A DNA stretch of 64,000 bases from contig DDLX01000018.1 in assembly GCA_002340355.1 (NCBI GenBank), positions 62,001 to 126,000 of the forward strand, in the 5' to 3' direction. The notes below the pieces were generated by a model that was given only the letters and a program-made list of their open reading frames with translations, was not told the DNA's origin and did no database searches. Of the stretch, positions 16,697-25,778 are shown in pieces. Both the position numbers and the translations under genes were made by a program. The number at the start of each line of letters is the position of its first letter. The stretch's first letter is position 1. The stretch is from Cytophagales bacterium UBA2561. Its GTDB lineage: Bacteria; Bacteroidota; Bacteroidia; Cytophagales; Thermoflexibacteraceae.

Positions 16697-17995
16697 ATGC
16701 TTCACAAGTTATATCAAATTTATCTGGAATATCGTAACATTTCAACGGATACCCGAACACTTCAAAAAGGAGATATATTTTTTGCACTCAAAGGAGATTC
16801 CTTTAATGGAAATAAATTTGCAGAAAAAGCCCTCAAAAGTGGAGCAAATTATGCCGTCATTGATGAAAAAAAATATCAAAAAGATGAACGTTATATTCTA
16901 ACTGAAAATGCTCTCCAAACACTCCAACAATTAGCCCAATTACACCGCCAAAATTTGATCATTCCATTTTTAGCTTTGACAGGTTCAAATGGAAAAACAA
17001 CCACAAAAGAATTACTTCGAAAGGTATTAGAAACTAAGTTTCGAGTTCATGCTACAAAAGGAAATTTAAATAATCATATTGGTGTTCCTTTAACTATTCT
17101 ATCCTTGCCTAAAGATACTGAGCTAGCCATTATTGAGATGGGAGCCAACAAGATAGGAGATATTAATGAGCTTTGTCAAATTGCCCAACCTTCTCATGGA
17201 CTAATTACAAATATTGGTCATGCTCATTTAGAAGGATTTGGTGGATTTGAGGGAGTTTTACGAGGAAAAACAGAATTATATGATTTTTTATTGAAAAATT
17301 CAGGAACAGTTTTTATCAACTCAGAAGATGATATTCTATCAAATATGGCTCATCGTTTTTCTTCAAATAAAGGACAACTTTATGGTGCAAAATCAAATTT
17401 TCAACATCTTGAATTAGTACAATCACAGCCATTTGTAAAGATTAAGACAAAAACAGGTATGATTTACGAAACCTCATTAACAGGAAAATATAATTTTTCG
17501 AATATGCAAACGGCTCAGGCAGTAGGAACTTTTTTTGATATTCCAATTGAACAAATTTGCCAAGCAATTGCCAGTTATATTCCTGAAAATAATCGCTCAC
17601 AAGTGGTTTTTGGAAAGACTAATCAAATTCTTGCCGATGCTTATAATGCAAACCCCTCCAGTATGAAATTAACTATTGAAAATTTTGCTCAACTCAATGA
17701 CAAATACAAAATTGTAATTCTGGGCGATATGTTTGAATTGGGAAAATATGCCTTGGAAAAACATCAAGAAATAGTCGATTATGTGGCAAAGACTCCAATT
17801 GATTTAGCTTTATTTTGTGGTGAAAATTTTGCCCAAACAATTCCAAAAACTTTATCAAATCAAAAATCTTTGAACTTCAAAACCAAAGCAGAATTAACCA
17901 AATGGATTCAGGCAAATCCACCTGAAAATGCTTCTATTTTGTTGAAAGGATCAAGAGGAATGGCATTAGAATCTTTACTCAGTATATTGAAATAA
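16697..17995 (+). CDS. murF: UDP-N-acetylmuramoyl-tripeptide--D-alanyl-D-alanine ligase MurF
   Basis: A 432-residue Mur ligase that adds D-Ala-D-Ala to the muramoyl tripeptide in the cytosol. I start it at the ATG at 16697 (MLHKLYQIYLEYRNISTDTR); the frame is open from 16544 but the extra 51 residues do not look like MurF. The N-terminal domain has ISTDTRTLQKGDIFFALKG, the ATP-binding domain LTGSNGKTTTKELL, the central domain IIEMGANKIGDINELC and GLITNIGHAHLEGFG, and the C-terminal domain ADAYNANPSSM and GDMFELG. It is not in a visible division and cell wall cluster; other mur genes are outside the window. Confidence 0.95.
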   Translation: MLHKLYQIYLEYRNISTDTRTLQKGDIFFALKGDSFNGNKFAEKALKSGANYAVIDEKKYQKDERYILTENALQTLQQLAQLHRQNLIIPFLALTGSNGKTTTKELLRKVLETKFRVHATKGNLNNHIGVPLTILSLPKDTELAIIEMGANKIGDINELCQIAQPSHGLITNIGHAHLEGFGGFEGVLRGKTELYDFLLKNSGTVFINSEDDILSNMAHRFSSNKGQLYGAKSNFQHLELVQSQPFVKIKTKTGMIYETSLTGKYNFSNMQTAQAVGTFFDIPIEQICQAIASYIPENNRSQVVFGKTNQILADAYNANPSSMKLTIENFAQLNDKYKIVILGDMFELGKYALEKHQEIVDYVAKTPIDLALFCGENFAQTIPKTLSNQKSLNFKTKAELTKWIQANPPENASILLKGSRGMALESLLSILK

Positions 17996-18165
17996 AATTA
18001 ACGAGATAAAATAAAATTTAAGGTCATTTTGTTGAAACCATTCAATAAATAGGTACGTTGTATTAGGAAATTTATTTTGAGAAATCAAGCTGAAAAGCAG
18101 ACTTTTCTCGTGGAATTTTGTAGATTTGAGCTAAAGTTTTCGTGATTTTTAATAATTAGCTTCAC

Positions 18166-18432
18166 ATGTCTTGGATTGTATTTACCATTTCAGGGGTTTT
18201 ACTCGCCGCTTACGCCGTGATTTTTTATTTTTATCTCCAAAAAACAAAATTACGAAAAGTAAATCCTAGTCCATGGAAGGAAAATGAACCTTCTGCCCAA
18301 CAGAAAGAAATTGAGGAAGAATTGATAGAATTGGAGCATATTAAGCTGGACTTACCTGAGGGAGTGTGTGTATTACCTCCTGGAGCCTTCGACCCATCCC
18401 TGACGGCTAACATTAAAAAAGATTCTCATTAA
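18166..18432 (+). CDS. Small membrane-anchored protein of unknown function
   Basis: An 88-residue protein with one N-terminal transmembrane helix (IVFTISGVLLAAYAVIFYFYL) followed by a polar, Glu-rich cytosolic or periplasmic tail (QQKEIEEELIELEHIKLDLPEG). I do not recognise the family. It is a complete gene with a strong terminator 20 bases downstream. It lies after murF but is separated from it by 170 bases. Confidence 0.5.
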   Translation: MSWIVFTISGVLLAAYAVIFYFYLQKTKLRKVNPSPWKENEPSAQQKEIEEELIELEHIKLDLPEGVCVLPPGAFDPSLTANIKKDSH

Positions 18433-18450
18433 TTAATGAAATAAGTAAAA

Positions 18451-18487
18451 CAAAAAGCTCTTTTCAAGATAGAAGAGGGCTTTTTTT
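18451..18487 (+). terminator. Terminator after the small membrane protein gene
   Basis: AAGCTCTTTTC pairs with GAAGAGGGCTT (one T-G wobble) around a short AAGATA loop, followed by a run of T ending at 18487. Confidence 0.8.
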
Positions 18488-18526
18488 GCTATTTTCCGAA
18501 CACTAAAACTAGAATGAAATTCTTCC

Positions 18527-19582
18527 ATGAAGTCTACGAAAAATCAACCTTTAGTTTCGATTATTTGTTTGTGTTATAATCATGAAAAATATGTATTAGA
18601 AGCACTTAATTCTGTCTTAAACCAATCCTATCTAAATCTTGAATTAATCATTGTGGACGATGCTAGTTCTGACCAAAGTCCTATTTTAATTCAAAACTTT
18701 ATCCAGAATAATTCTTTCACCAAAGTTCCTATTCAAACTTTACTTTTATCCAAAAACGAGGGAAATTGCCGAGCTTTTAATTTGGGATTTCAAAAATCAA
18801 AAGGCGATTATATCATTGACTTAGCGGCAGACGATATTTTACATTCTAATCGAATAGAACGTCAAATTCAATTTTTCAAAACATTAAATAAAAACTATGG
18901 AGTTATTTTTTCTGATGCGTTTTTAATAGATTTATATGGAAAAATTACGCACAACTTTTATCCACGTAATTCGCAAGGAAATCTAAAAACAATTCCACCT
19001 TCAGGGGATATTTATCAACACATCATTCGTCAATCTTACATCTGTTCACCGACCATGATGATTCGTAGAAATGTACTTGAGGAACTCAACGGTTATGATG
19101 AGACGTTAAGCTATGAGGATTATGACTTTTGGGTACGTTCATCCCGAAGGTATTGGTATGGATTTCAGGATGAAATATTGACTTCTAAGCGAATATTGAG
19201 GCATTCACATAGTAAATCATTTTATCGGAAACGTCAAAATCCGCATCTTTTATCGACCCTTATGGTACATCAAAAAGCCCTAGAACTAAACCAAAATAAA
19301 GCTGAAAATCAGGCGTTAGCTTTTTCAATTCGGTATCATTTTCGATTGGCTTTTTATACACAAAATTATGAAATCATGTCACTTTTTGCTGATTTATTAC
19401 AAGATTTAAGTCAATTTCATTTAATTGAACGCATCTACAAAGAACTCGGTAAACATCAAATTTCAGTAGCATGGGGATATGATTTTTATCAGCAGATACG
19501 AAATTATTTCAAAAAATACAGAAAAATCACTTTTCCTATTTCTCAACTAAAACGCAAAACGGAATCAATTATGACTTTATAA
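18527..19582 (+). CDS. Family 2 glycosyltransferase
   Basis: A 351-residue inverting glycosyltransferase with a GT-A fold. The N-terminus has the GT2 pattern VSIICLCYNHEKYVLEALNS with nearby ELIIVDDASSD; a DDI motif in DLAADDILHSNR matches the DxD metal and nucleotide-sugar site; the acceptor region has GYDETLSYEDYDFWVRSSR. It probably transfers a sugar during surface polysaccharide or LPS assembly at the inner membrane face. No polysaccharide cluster surrounds it, so donor and acceptor cannot be inferred. Confidence 0.85.
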   Translation: MKSTKNQPLVSIICLCYNHEKYVLEALNSVLNQSYLNLELIIVDDASSDQSPILIQNFIQNNSFTKVPIQTLLLSKNEGNCRAFNLGFQKSKGDYIIDLAADDILHSNRIERQIQFFKTLNKNYGVIFSDAFLIDLYGKITHNFYPRNSQGNLKTIPPSGDIYQHIIRQSYICSPTMMIRRNVLEELNGYDETLSYEDYDFWVRSSRRYWYGFQDEILTSKRILRHSHSKSFYRKRQNPHLLSTLMVHQKALELNQNKAENQALAFSIRYHFRLAFYTQNYEIMSLFADLLQDLSQFHLIERIYKELGKHQISVAWGYDFYQQIRNYFKKYRKITFPISQLKRKTESIMTL

Positions 19583-19646
19583 AGTTTTTAGGTTATATTT
19601 ACAGGAATATGCGATTATCAGAAGTCTTTAAAAATTACTAAATAAT

Positions 19647-20267
19647 ATGAAAAAAGTTGCCTTGTCTTTGTTTCTTTTCGTGACTTTCCAAGTCACGACA
19701 TTCGGACAGGTTTCGCAGTTTGCAGGTATTTTTGAGCTGGAGGAGAATATGAGTTTTTTGCGGACAGTCAGTGGAATTATGTCTTCACTCGAAGATATTC
19801 ACAGCATTTCTAAAGCTGACGAAGCCTCCAAAATGGAAGTTATGTTGAAGCGTAGTAATGTTAGGCGATTAATGCAAAATGGTGTAGAATGTACAATTCC
19901 TTTTGATTTTGCGGGGTCTGTACCTTCTGAGGCTGAAATTCAATACCTTCAAAGTTTTATCCATACACTAGATTCGGTCGGGAAAAGTTATACCACCCGT
20001 TTTGAAGATAAATTAACTTTTCAAATTGCGGTATTAGGTTATACAGACCGCAGTGGAACAGATGAAAAAAACAAAGTACTCGCAGAGGCACGAGCGCAAA
20101 ATGCGGCACGTATCCTAAAGCGTCAAGCAAGTGAAGCGGGGATGCAATTGATTGTTTCACAAATTGAAGGACGACCTAGTGAAAATCCAACAGGAGAACA
20201 ACCTTGTCAACAAAATGACCCTAGTTGTCGTATTTGTAAAATTATTCTGACTCGAATTATTCCCTAG
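19647..20267 (+). CDS. Secreted protein with a divergent OmpA-like C-terminal domain
   Basis: A 206-residue protein with a signal peptide (KKVALSLFLFVTFQVTTFG). Residues about 85-180 resemble an OmpA/MotB peptidoglycan-binding domain: the strand FQIAVLGYTDRSGTDEKN is followed by ARAQNAARIL, which matches the GHTD...N..LS..RA..V pattern, but the N-terminal strand of the domain is less typical. A Cys pair pattern near the C-terminus (CQQNDPSCRIC) could form disulfides. It is likely periplasmic and binds the cell wall. It is followed by a clear terminator. Confidence 0.6.
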   Translation: MKKVALSLFLFVTFQVTTFGQVSQFAGIFELEENMSFLRTVSGIMSSLEDIHSISKADEASKMEVMLKRSNVRRLMQNGVECTIPFDFAGSVPSEAEIQYLQSFIHTLDSVGKSYTTRFEDKLTFQIAVLGYTDRSGTDEKNKVLAEARAQNAARILKRQASEAGMQLIVSQIEGRPSENPTGEQPCQQNDPSCRICKIILTRIIP

Positions 20268-20304
20268 AGACAAAGGATTAATACGTTCTCAAGAATCAAA
20301 TTCT

Positions 20305-20341
20305 AATGGTGATATAATTTTAGTTATGTCACCATTTTTTT
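20305..20341 (+). terminator. Terminator after the OmpA-like gene
   Basis: AATGGTGATATAA (20305-20317) pairs with TTATGTCACCATT (20324-20336) with one mismatch across a 6-base loop, followed by a T tract. Confidence 0.75.
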
Positions 20342-20470
20342 ATGAATTTTATATATATAGTTTATCTTAGATACTTCTCTTATTTTCTCAAATTCTAGTG
20401 TCTTATAATTATCTTATAAGGTTAATTTTAAATGGGATTTTCGTTTAGATTTTATATTCCCCTTTAAACC

Positions 20471-20507
20471 AAATATATTTGGCATTCTAAAACCGATTCC
20501 AATCGGA
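20471..20507 (+). promoter_or_regulatory. Palindromic promoter/operator upstream of the malic enzyme gene
   Basis: CCAAATATATTTGG (20471-20484) is a perfect 14-base palindrome that contains the -7-like TATATTTG (20476-20483). Ten bases later CCGATTCCAATCGG (20494-20507) has 6-base inverted arms. The malic enzyme ATG is at 20576. A regulator binding over or just after the -7 element is a reasonable inference. Confidence 0.35.
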
Positions 20508-20575
20508 TGCAAAGAGAAGGAACTTAACCTCAAAAATGTTCCATAATCATCTGAGCAATAAGACCTAATAAAATT

Positions 20576-22876
20576 ATGGCAAAGAAAATCAGAGAAGAAG
20601 ACGCCTTAGCGTATCATTCACAGGGCAGACCAGGTAAAATTGAAGTCATTCCCACAACGGCTACCGAAACCCAACGCGATTTAGCCTTGGCGTATTCTCC
20701 AGGTGTAGCGAAGCCCTGCCTCCGTATTGCTGATAATCAGGAGGATGTCTATCAATATACTGCCAAAGGAAATCTCGTGGCAGTTATTTCAAATGGAACA
20801 GCAGTACTCGGACTAGGCGATATCGGACCCGAAGCCTCCAAGCCTGTCATGGAAGGAAAAGGTATTCTATTTAAGATTTTTGCTGATATTGATGTCTTCG
20901 ATTTGGAATTAGACACCACCAATATTGATGAGTTTATTCGCACAGTCAAAATTTTAGAGCCTACTTTTGGTGGGATAAATCTTGAGGATATTAAAGCTCC
21001 TGATTGTTTCGAAATTGAGCGTCGTCTAAAAGAGGAATTAGAAATTCCCATCATGCACGATGATCAACACGGAACTGCTATTATTTCATCAGCAGGACTT
21101 TTAAATGCCTTAGAGATTGTCCGAAAAGATATTGATAAGGTTCGTGTAGTTGTTTCAGGTGCTGGAGCTTCGGCTGTGTCATGTACTCGATTATTTATTC
21201 AGTTAGGAGCAAACCCTGACAATATTATCATGTGCGATAGTAAGGGGGTAATTCGAAAAGATCGTGAAAACCTTACTTCACAAAAAGCAGAATTTGCCAC
21301 TGAAGTAGATGTCTATACTTTAGAGGAAGCCATCGAAGGAGCAGATGTATTCTTAGGACTTTCGAAGGGGGACATTATGACTCCTGATATGCTTCGAAGT
21401 ATGGCTACTCGTCCTGTCGTATTTGCTTTAGCAAATCCCGACCCCGAAATTGATTATAATTTAGCTATCCAAACTCGCAAAGATGTTGTAGTGGCTACAG
21501 GACGGTCTGACTTTCCTAATCAAGTTAATAATGTACTAGGGTTTCCTTTTATTTTCCGAGGAGCATTAGATGTTCGCTCCAAGGCAATTAATGAAGAAAT
21601 GAAATTAGCTGCCGTTCATGCTTTGGCTCAATTAGCCAAAGAACCTGTTCCCGAAATAGTAAAAACAGCTTATAACCAGAAAAAGATTATTTTTGGAAAA
21701 GATTACATTATTCCTAAGCCTTTAGACCCCCGTCTTTTGACGACTGTTGCCCCTGCCGTAGCAAAAGCAGCGATGGAAAGTGGCGTAGCTCGAAAGAACA
21801 TTCAAGATTGGGAAGAATACAAACTTGACTTACGTAGAAGAATGGGCTTTGATGAACGGCTTATCCGAATCATGACCAACAAAGCTCGACAAGATCCACA
21901 GCGATTAGTTTTTGCTGAAGCTGAAGATTATCGAGTTCTTAAAGCCGCACAAATTGTCTTTGAAGATGGAGTTGCTAATCCAATTTTATTAGGACGCAAG
22001 AAGGAAATCTACAAAATTGCGGAAGAGAACCAAATCGAACTAGAGGGGATGGAAATTATCGACCCAAAAAGTGACGAGTGCGCTGACAAACGAGAAGAAT
22101 ACGCTAAAAAATTCTTTAACCGTGTTCAACGAAAAGGCTATAATTACTTCGAAGCCAAAAGTCGAATGGCAGTTCGTTATTACTACGGGGCAATGATGGT
22201 ACAAACAGGTGATGCCGATGCTTTAATTACAGGACAAAAGCAAAAATATACCGATACTTTCCGAACGGTTATGGATATTATTGGTCCTTATAAGCCAGGT
22301 ATTAAAATAGCAGGGATGTACTTAGTTTTCACCAAACAAGGTCCTTTGTTCATGGCAGATACAACTGTCATTCCTGATCCCTCAGAGGATGATTTGGTTA
22401 ATATTGCAGTCTTAGCAGCCAAAGCAGTTCAACAGTTTAATTTGCAACCTCGGATTGCGATGCTTTCTTACTCAAACTTTGGTTCATCTAAAGGGGCAGA
22501 AACTCGAAAAGTTCGTAATGCTGTTCGCAAATTGAAAGAACAGTATCCTCGATTAATTGTTGATGGGGAAATTCAAGCCAATTTAGCCCTCAACACTGAT
22601 GCTTTAGAAGAGGCTTATCCATTTTCCCCATTAATTGATGGAAAACCAAACTTGTTTATTTTCCCTAATTTAGCGGCAGGTAATATTGCTTATAAATTAT
22701 TACAAACCGTAGGAAATGCTGAAGCTGTGGGTCCTATGTCTTTGGGTTTGAGCAAGGCAGTTCATGTTTTACAATTAGGTAGTTCAATTCGTGAGATAAC
22801 TAATATGGCGACTATTGCTGTTGTAGATGCTCAAGAGAAGAAGAAAAAAAGTAAAGATTACTTACGAGTAGTCTAA
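20576..22876 (+). CDS. maeB: NADP-dependent malic enzyme with C-terminal phosphotransacetylase-like domain
   Basis: A 766-residue MaeB-type fusion that decarboxylates malate to pyruvate while making NADPH. The N-terminal malic enzyme part (to about residue 425) has LALAYSPGVAKPC, IMHDDQHGTAI and the dinucleotide-binding VVVSGAGASAVSC. The C-terminal part (about 430-766) is a phosphate acetyltransferase-like domain with QDPQRLVFAEAED and FIFPNLAAGNIAYKLL; in MaeB enzymes it is usually regulatory and not catalytic. The NADPH could feed acetoacetyl-CoA reduction for the PHA synthase genes that follow, though they are a separate transcription unit. Confidence 0.95.
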   Translation: MAKKIREEDALAYHSQGRPGKIEVIPTTATETQRDLALAYSPGVAKPCLRIADNQEDVYQYTAKGNLVAVISNGTAVLGLGDIGPEASKPVMEGKGILFKIFADIDVFDLELDTTNIDEFIRTVKILEPTFGGINLEDIKAPDCFEIERRLKEELEIPIMHDDQHGTAIISSAGLLNALEIVRKDIDKVRVVVSGAGASAVSCTRLFIQLGANPDNIIMCDSKGVIRKDRENLTSQKAEFATEVDVYTLEEAIEGADVFLGLSKGDIMTPDMLRSMATRPVVFALANPDPEIDYNLAIQTRKDVVVATGRSDFPNQVNNVLGFPFIFRGALDVRSKAINEEMKLAAVHALAQLAKEPVPEIVKTAYNQKKIIFGKDYIIPKPLDPRLLTTVAPAVAKAAMESGVARKNIQDWEEYKLDLRRRMGFDERLIRIMTNKARQDPQRLVFAEAEDYRVLKAAQIVFEDGVANPILLGRKKEIYKIAEENQIELEGMEIIDPKSDECADKREEYAKKFFNRVQRKGYNYFEAKSRMAVRYYYGAMMVQTGDADALITGQKQKYTDTFRTVMDIIGPYKPGIKIAGMYLVFTKQGPLFMADTTVIPDPSEDDLVNIAVLAAKAVQQFNLQPRIAMLSYSNFGSSKGAETRKVRNAVRKLKEQYPRLIVDGEIQANLALNTDALEEAYPFSPLIDGKPNLFIFPNLAAGNIAYKLLQTVGNAEAVGPMSLGLSKAVHVLQLGSSIREITNMATIAVVDAQEKKKKSKDYLRVV

Positions 22877-22887
22877 CAATAAACATC

Positions 22888-22945
22888 AGAGCCAATTTTT
22901 CATGGTTTAAGATTTGTAAATTTTACACCATGAAAAAAGCTCTTT
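22888..22945 (+). terminator. Probable terminator after the malic enzyme gene
   Basis: TTTTTCATGGT and ACCATGAAAAA form an 11-bp stem over a long AT-rich loop, with AGAGC/GCTCT arms outside. The T tract is weak (TTTATAAT), so termination efficiency is uncertain. Confidence 0.5.
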
Positions 22946-23116
22946 ATAATATCCTTTTTATCAATTACTTAGCTTATCAACAAGAAATATTATTTAATAA
23001 ACTAAGCAAAAATAAGCGAATTATCGCTAAAAGCCTCATCTCATAAGTTTTGTACTTTTTCGCAAAAAATTCCCCCAAAAACTAACACGTATTCTTTTTT
23101 AAGGAACAAACTACTC

Positions 23117-23124
23117 TATATTTG
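23117..23124 (+). promoter_or_regulatory. Possible -7 promoter element of phaE
   Basis: TATATTTG matches the Bacteroidota -7 consensus and lies about 50 bases upstream of the phaE ATG. A -33 TTG is not obvious. Confidence 0.4.
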
Positions 23125-23173
23125 TACCAGATTTAGTAGTTTTCTTTTTTATTAATACTAATACCATTAAGCC

Positions 23174-24514
23174 ATGGATACTACGCAAAAGTTTTTTAAT
23201 GCTTGGTTGGATACACAAAATCAGTTTGTAGACAACCTAATGGATTCCTCTAAAAAAGTTCAAGATTCATTCCAGAAGGGTGGTCTTGCAACAGACTCGG
23301 CTGATATTTACAGCGAGTGGGTAAATAAGCAAGCTAATTTAATGAATACCATGATTAGCTCTATTACCGAAGAGAAAAAAGAGAATATGGCAATGGATAT
23401 GCTTCAGCAATGGATGGACGCACAGAAGAAATTCGGCGAAGCATGGGTACAGTTTATCAAGGATAACGTTCCCCCACAACAAGAAAATATGTTTCAAGAC
23501 TACTTGAAAGGTAACCTCGATAATGTTTACTCTAGCTGGAGTCAAGCTTATCAGCAAGTAACAGAGCAGTTGACGACTCCTTTCAAGCAATATACCCCTG
23601 GAGATTTGGGCAAAAACACATTCATGGAGTTGATGAATAATACCAAGACTTACATGAAAATGTTTGAAATTTGGCAACCACTTTTCAAAACCATGTCTCC
23701 TTCTACTGTGGATACGAACCAGTGGAAAACCTTTTTTGATACTTCCAAATATCAGGAAGTAATGGATAATATTATGAAATCCATGAACATTCCTAATACG
23801 CAAGAGCTAACCGAAAATATGAAAAACTACCAAAAGCTCTTTACGGATTATATGGGAATGACCAAAGAAAATTTCTATGGGCAATGGGAAAGAATGCAGG
23901 AAATGCTACCTACTCCTCTTGTTACTGGGAATTTGGAAGATGTTTCAAAAATGGTCTCTACATCCTTTGAGCAATACCAGAAATTCATGAAGCCATACCT
24001 GACTACACTCCCTGAAGAGACGAGTGATATGATGGTAACAATGCAACAAAATCAAGAACTTTACATCAAATACTACATCAAAGCGATGGAACTCCAAAAT
24101 ATGGTGACAGTCACAGGACAAGAAGCCATGGAGAAAGTTGTAAAAGACTTGATGGCAAAAATGCAAGAAACCAATGAGTTTGTTAGTTTTGACGAGTTCT
24201 TCAATTCTTGGGTGAACAAAGTCGAGGATGACATGGTTTCTTTGTTCGGCGGAGATACTTACTCCAAACTACAAGCCGATTTGGTTACGATAAGTATGAC
24301 CATGAAGAAAAATTTAGATGGGCAAATAGAAGCGGCTCTTACACCACTTTCTATTGCTCCTCGTTCCGAAATTGATGAATTGAATAAAACGATTCATGAC
24401 CTCAAAGCACAAGTCCGAAAGCTTGAAAAGCAGGTAGTAAGTAATGCCAAAAAACCCACGACGACTACCAGACGGAAAACGGCAACGAAAAAAACCACAA
24501 CAACTAGTGCTTAA
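23174..24514 (+). CDS. phaE: Class III poly(R)-hydroxyalkanoate synthase subunit PhaE
   Basis: A 446-residue, highly helical and Met/Gln-rich protein of the PhaE type, the non-catalytic partner of class III PhaC. Residues 1-110 are phasin-like (WLDTQNQFVDNLMDSSKK, WMDAQKKFGEAWVQFI), the central part has FWK-like PhaE segments (TYMKMFEIWQPLFKTM), and the C-terminus has a coiled coil (about 395-425). It ends in a basic Thr/Lys tail (PTTTTRRKTATKKTTTTSA) similar in composition to DNA-binding phasin tails such as PhaF. It sits 117 bases upstream of phaC with a hairpin between them. Confidence 0.8.
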   Translation: MDTTQKFFNAWLDTQNQFVDNLMDSSKKVQDSFQKGGLATDSADIYSEWVNKQANLMNTMISSITEEKKENMAMDMLQQWMDAQKKFGEAWVQFIKDNVPPQQENMFQDYLKGNLDNVYSSWSQAYQQVTEQLTTPFKQYTPGDLGKNTFMELMNNTKTYMKMFEIWQPLFKTMSPSTVDTNQWKTFFDTSKYQEVMDNIMKSMNIPNTQELTENMKNYQKLFTDYMGMTKENFYGQWERMQEMLPTPLVTGNLEDVSKMVSTSFEQYQKFMKPYLTTLPEETSDMMVTMQQNQELYIKYYIKAMELQNMVTVTGQEAMEKVVKDLMAKMQETNEFVSFDEFFNSWVNKVEDDMVSLFGGDTYSKLQADLVTISMTMKKNLDGQIEAALTPLSIAPRSEIDELNKTIHDLKAQVRKLEKQVVSNAKKPTTTTRRKTATKKTTTTSA

Positions 24515-24537
24515 TTTTGATTAAGTATTCAGTAATG

Positions 24538-24593
24538 AAAAGTTATCAAAAAGCAGACTTCTTTATTCTTGTTTTTTTGATAACTTTTTTTAT
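24538..24593 (+). terminator. Hairpin with T tract between phaE and phaC
   Basis: AAAGTTATCAAAAA pairs with TTTTTTGATAACTTT over a loop of about 20 bases, followed by more T. It would reduce read-through from phaE to phaC, perhaps setting the subunit ratio. Confidence 0.65.
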
Positions 24594-24631
24594 ATCTAAC
24601 TTATCTTCTCAAATCCAATCCAAATAATACA

Positions 24632-25705
24632 ATGCAAAATCTAGTGTCTGAAACTTATCAAAAGTTTAACGATACACTCGACAAATTAAATAAAGGACAA
24701 CAAGTCTTGAGTGATCTTCCTGATGTTGAAATCGGAATTACACCGAAAGAACAAGTTTTCCAAATTGATAAAGTCAAACTGTATCGATACCAGAATTTAG
24801 ATGAGAATGGAAAAGTCATTCCACCAAAATTGAAAGTGCCTATTGTCATTCAATATGCCCTCATCAATCGGTACGATATGATGGATTTGCAGTCTGACCG
24901 CACACTTATCGGAAAGTTAATTTCTTTAGGTGCAGACATTTATATCATTGATACAGGCTACCCAACCCGAAATGAGCGTTATTTGACCATGGACGACTAC
25001 ATCAATCTGTACATGGATTCATGTATCAACTATGTCTGCGAAACTCATAAAATCGACAAAGTAAACTTATTGGGTGTTTGTCAAGGAGGTACTTTCTCAA
25101 TTATTTATTCTTCTTTACATCCTGAGAAAGTAAATGCCTTAATTACAATGGTTACACCAGTTGATTTCTCGAAAGATGACGGTTTATTATTCCGTTGGTC
25201 ACGAGATATGGATATTGATGCTATTGTTGAAGGTTGTGGTGGATTAATTCCTGGTGGTTTCTTAGATTTTGGTTTCCAAACTCTAAAACCAATGTTAAAA
25301 GTTCGCAAGAATCAGCATATTATGAATATTTTGGATAATGAATCTAAAATGTTGAACTTCTTGCGTATGGAAAAATGGATTAATGACCAACCAGCTCAAG
25401 CTGGTGAAACCTACCGTCAGTTTCTAAAAGATTTGTATCAACAAAACAAATTAGTAAAAGGCGAATTAGTTGTTGGTGAAAAGGTAGATTTGAAAAAAAT
25501 TACGATGCCTTTGATGAATATTTATGCAGCCAGTGATCACCTTGTACCACCAAGTGCTACCATTCCTTTGAATGATTTGGTAGGCTCTAGAGATAAAGAA
25601 TTGTATAAATTCCCTGGTGGACACATTGGCGTATTTACAGGACGGCGTTCACAAAAAGAACTGACTCCAACTATTTTTGACTGGCTCAGTAAACGAGACA
25701 AATAG
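24632..25705 (+). CDS. phaC: Class III poly(R)-hydroxyalkanoate synthase subunit PhaC
   Basis: A 357-residue alpha/beta-hydrolase of class III PHA synthase length. The lipase-like box is GVCQGG with nucleophile Cys150, and the remaining catalytic residues are Asp302 (AASDHLVPP) and His331 (GGHIGVF), matching the known Cys-Asp-His triad of the Allochromatium enzyme almost residue for residue. It polymerises (R)-3-hydroxyacyl-CoA on the granule surface together with PhaE. No phaA, phaB or phaJ is in the window, so the monomer supply must come from elsewhere. Confidence 0.92.
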   Translation: MQNLVSETYQKFNDTLDKLNKGQQVLSDLPDVEIGITPKEQVFQIDKVKLYRYQNLDENGKVIPPKLKVPIVIQYALINRYDMMDLQSDRTLIGKLISLGADIYIIDTGYPTRNERYLTMDDYINLYMDSCINYVCETHKIDKVNLLGVCQGGTFSIIYSSLHPEKVNALITMVTPVDFSKDDGLLFRWSRDMDIDAIVEGCGGLIPGGFLDFGFQTLKPMLKVRKNQHIMNILDNESKMLNFLRMEKWINDQPAQAGETYRQFLKDLYQQNKLVKGELVVGEKVDLKKITMPLMNIYAASDHLVPPSATIPLNDLVGSRDKELYKFPGGHIGVFTGRRSQKELTPTIFDWLSKRDK

Positions 25706-25721
25706 TCTGTAATTATAAATA

Positions 25722-25764
25722 AATACCCTATAAGACTCTGAGGATCTTATAGGGTATTTATTCA
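25722..25764. terminator. Terminator after phaC
   Basis: AATACCCTATAAG pairs with CTTATAGGGTATT (13 bp) across an 11-base loop, flanked by A-rich and T-containing sequence. Confidence 0.75.
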
Positions 25765-25778
25765 AAATATAATCATAT

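Larger units (their letters stand above)
20268..20575. other. Intergenic region upstream of the malic enzyme gene
   Basis: 308 bases holding a terminator at the left and two adjacent palindromic sites, one with a -7 element, at the right. No reading frame is supported. Confidence 0.6.

Noticed and set aside
23339..23803. 154-codon minus-strand open frame inside phaE
   Set aside because: It lies wholly antisense to a well-supported gene and has a His/Phe/Leu-rich composition typical of a shadow frame.
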